Notes under the pieces: generated by a model
The model's input: the letters and a program-made list of their open reading frames with translations, nothing else
Databases searched by the model: none
What the model was told of the DNA's origin: nothing
Made by a program: the position numbers and the translations under genes
Origin: Liopterus haemorrhoidalis
Lineage: Eukaryota > Arthropoda > Insecta > Coleoptera > Dytiscidae
Assembly (NCBI GenBank): GCA_963971575.1
Contig: OZ020619.1
Coordinates: 20,652,813-20,716,812, forward strand
DNA length: 64,000 nucleotides
Reading direction: 5' to 3'
Shown here: one piece after another, positions 63,916 through 64,000 of the stretch
How positions within the stretch are numbered: position 1 is the stretch's first letter
Layout: the number at the start of each line of letters is the position of its first letter

Positions 63916-64000
63916 AGAGTGCCAACACCATGGCGTGCTATATTTACTTCTCTTCCTATGTGGTCACTGATTATCGCTCATTGTGGACAAAACTGGGGTT
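63916..64000 (+). CDS. SLC17-like transporter exon (partial, continues past window)
   Basis: In phase 0, codons read RVPTPWRAIFTSLPMWSLII then AHCGQNWG at the window edge. The VP.PW..I.TS.P.W....AH...NWG block opens the second half of SLC17 proteins, at the start of TM7. The remaining helices TM8-TM12 and the 3' end lie outside the window. Continuity with the previous exon (..DAK|RVPTPW) is exactly as expected for the family. Confidence 0.95.

Noticed and set aside
63916..63918. Alternative splice acceptor AG at 63916-63917
   Set aside because: It would shift the frame and lose the VPTPWRAIF motif; the AG at 63914-63915 keeps it.

Overview
The window looks like intergenic and intronic DNA from an AT-rich, transposon-laden insect genome. 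Split genes with GT/AG introns, TTAGG-like runs, a CR1/Jockey-type LINE, a Penelope-like remnant, Helitron-like ends and very many hAT and Tc1/mariner elements all fit an insect. I cannot fix the order or species from sequence alone. There is no sign of prokaryotic or viral organisation.

Only one host gene is well supported: a plus-strand major-facilitator transporter of the SLC17 / insect inorganic-phosphate-cotransporter group. Its exons lie at 57050-57183, 62139-62457, 62576-62796 and 63916 to the window edge, with matching splice phases and good GT/AG signals. A possible first coding exon at 14646-14742 has a compatible phase and would imply a ~42 kb first intron. If that is right, most of the window from 14.7 kb onward is the inside of this gene.

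The rest is layers of transposable elements. 0-5 kb: a THAP/SWIM-bearing remnant, a dispersed repeat that recurs inverted at 33.7-34.8 kb, and a 527-bp TA-flanked MITE. 5-14 kb: an hAT element with an internal minisatellite, a pogo-like MITE with its empty site elsewhere in the window, a perfect 164-bp palindrome, and an hAT inserted in another hAT. 16-21 kb: an hAT split by an apparently intact two-ORF LINE. 22-25 kb: MITEs and an inverted copy of a large repeat. 25.5-29.7 kb: a mariner-like element containing a LINE remnant that in turn contains a fold-back long-spacing DDE element. 33.6-36.6 kb: another mariner-like element carrying four younger insertions. 39-44 kb: MITEs, a tRNA-derived SINE-like head, an hAT with a transposase tail and a deleted mariner. 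45-47 kb: an hAT containing a Helitron-like element. 47-56 kb: Harbinger-like, hAT, TTAA-flanked and Penelope-like remnants. 57-64 kb: transporter exons whose introns hold a nearly complete DDE transposon and several MITEs.

Thirteen hAT-type insertions can be bounded by 8-bp target-site duplications (ten exact, three with one mismatch) and more than ten others by TA duplications, so the order of insertion can be read in several places. Best candidates for follow-up: a possible -1 frameshift site joining the two LINE ORFs, the fold-back transposon, the THAP/SWIM element, the remote first exon, and a nine-copy MITE family whose ends resemble those of the long-spacing DDE transposon. I found no convincing new multi-gene system.
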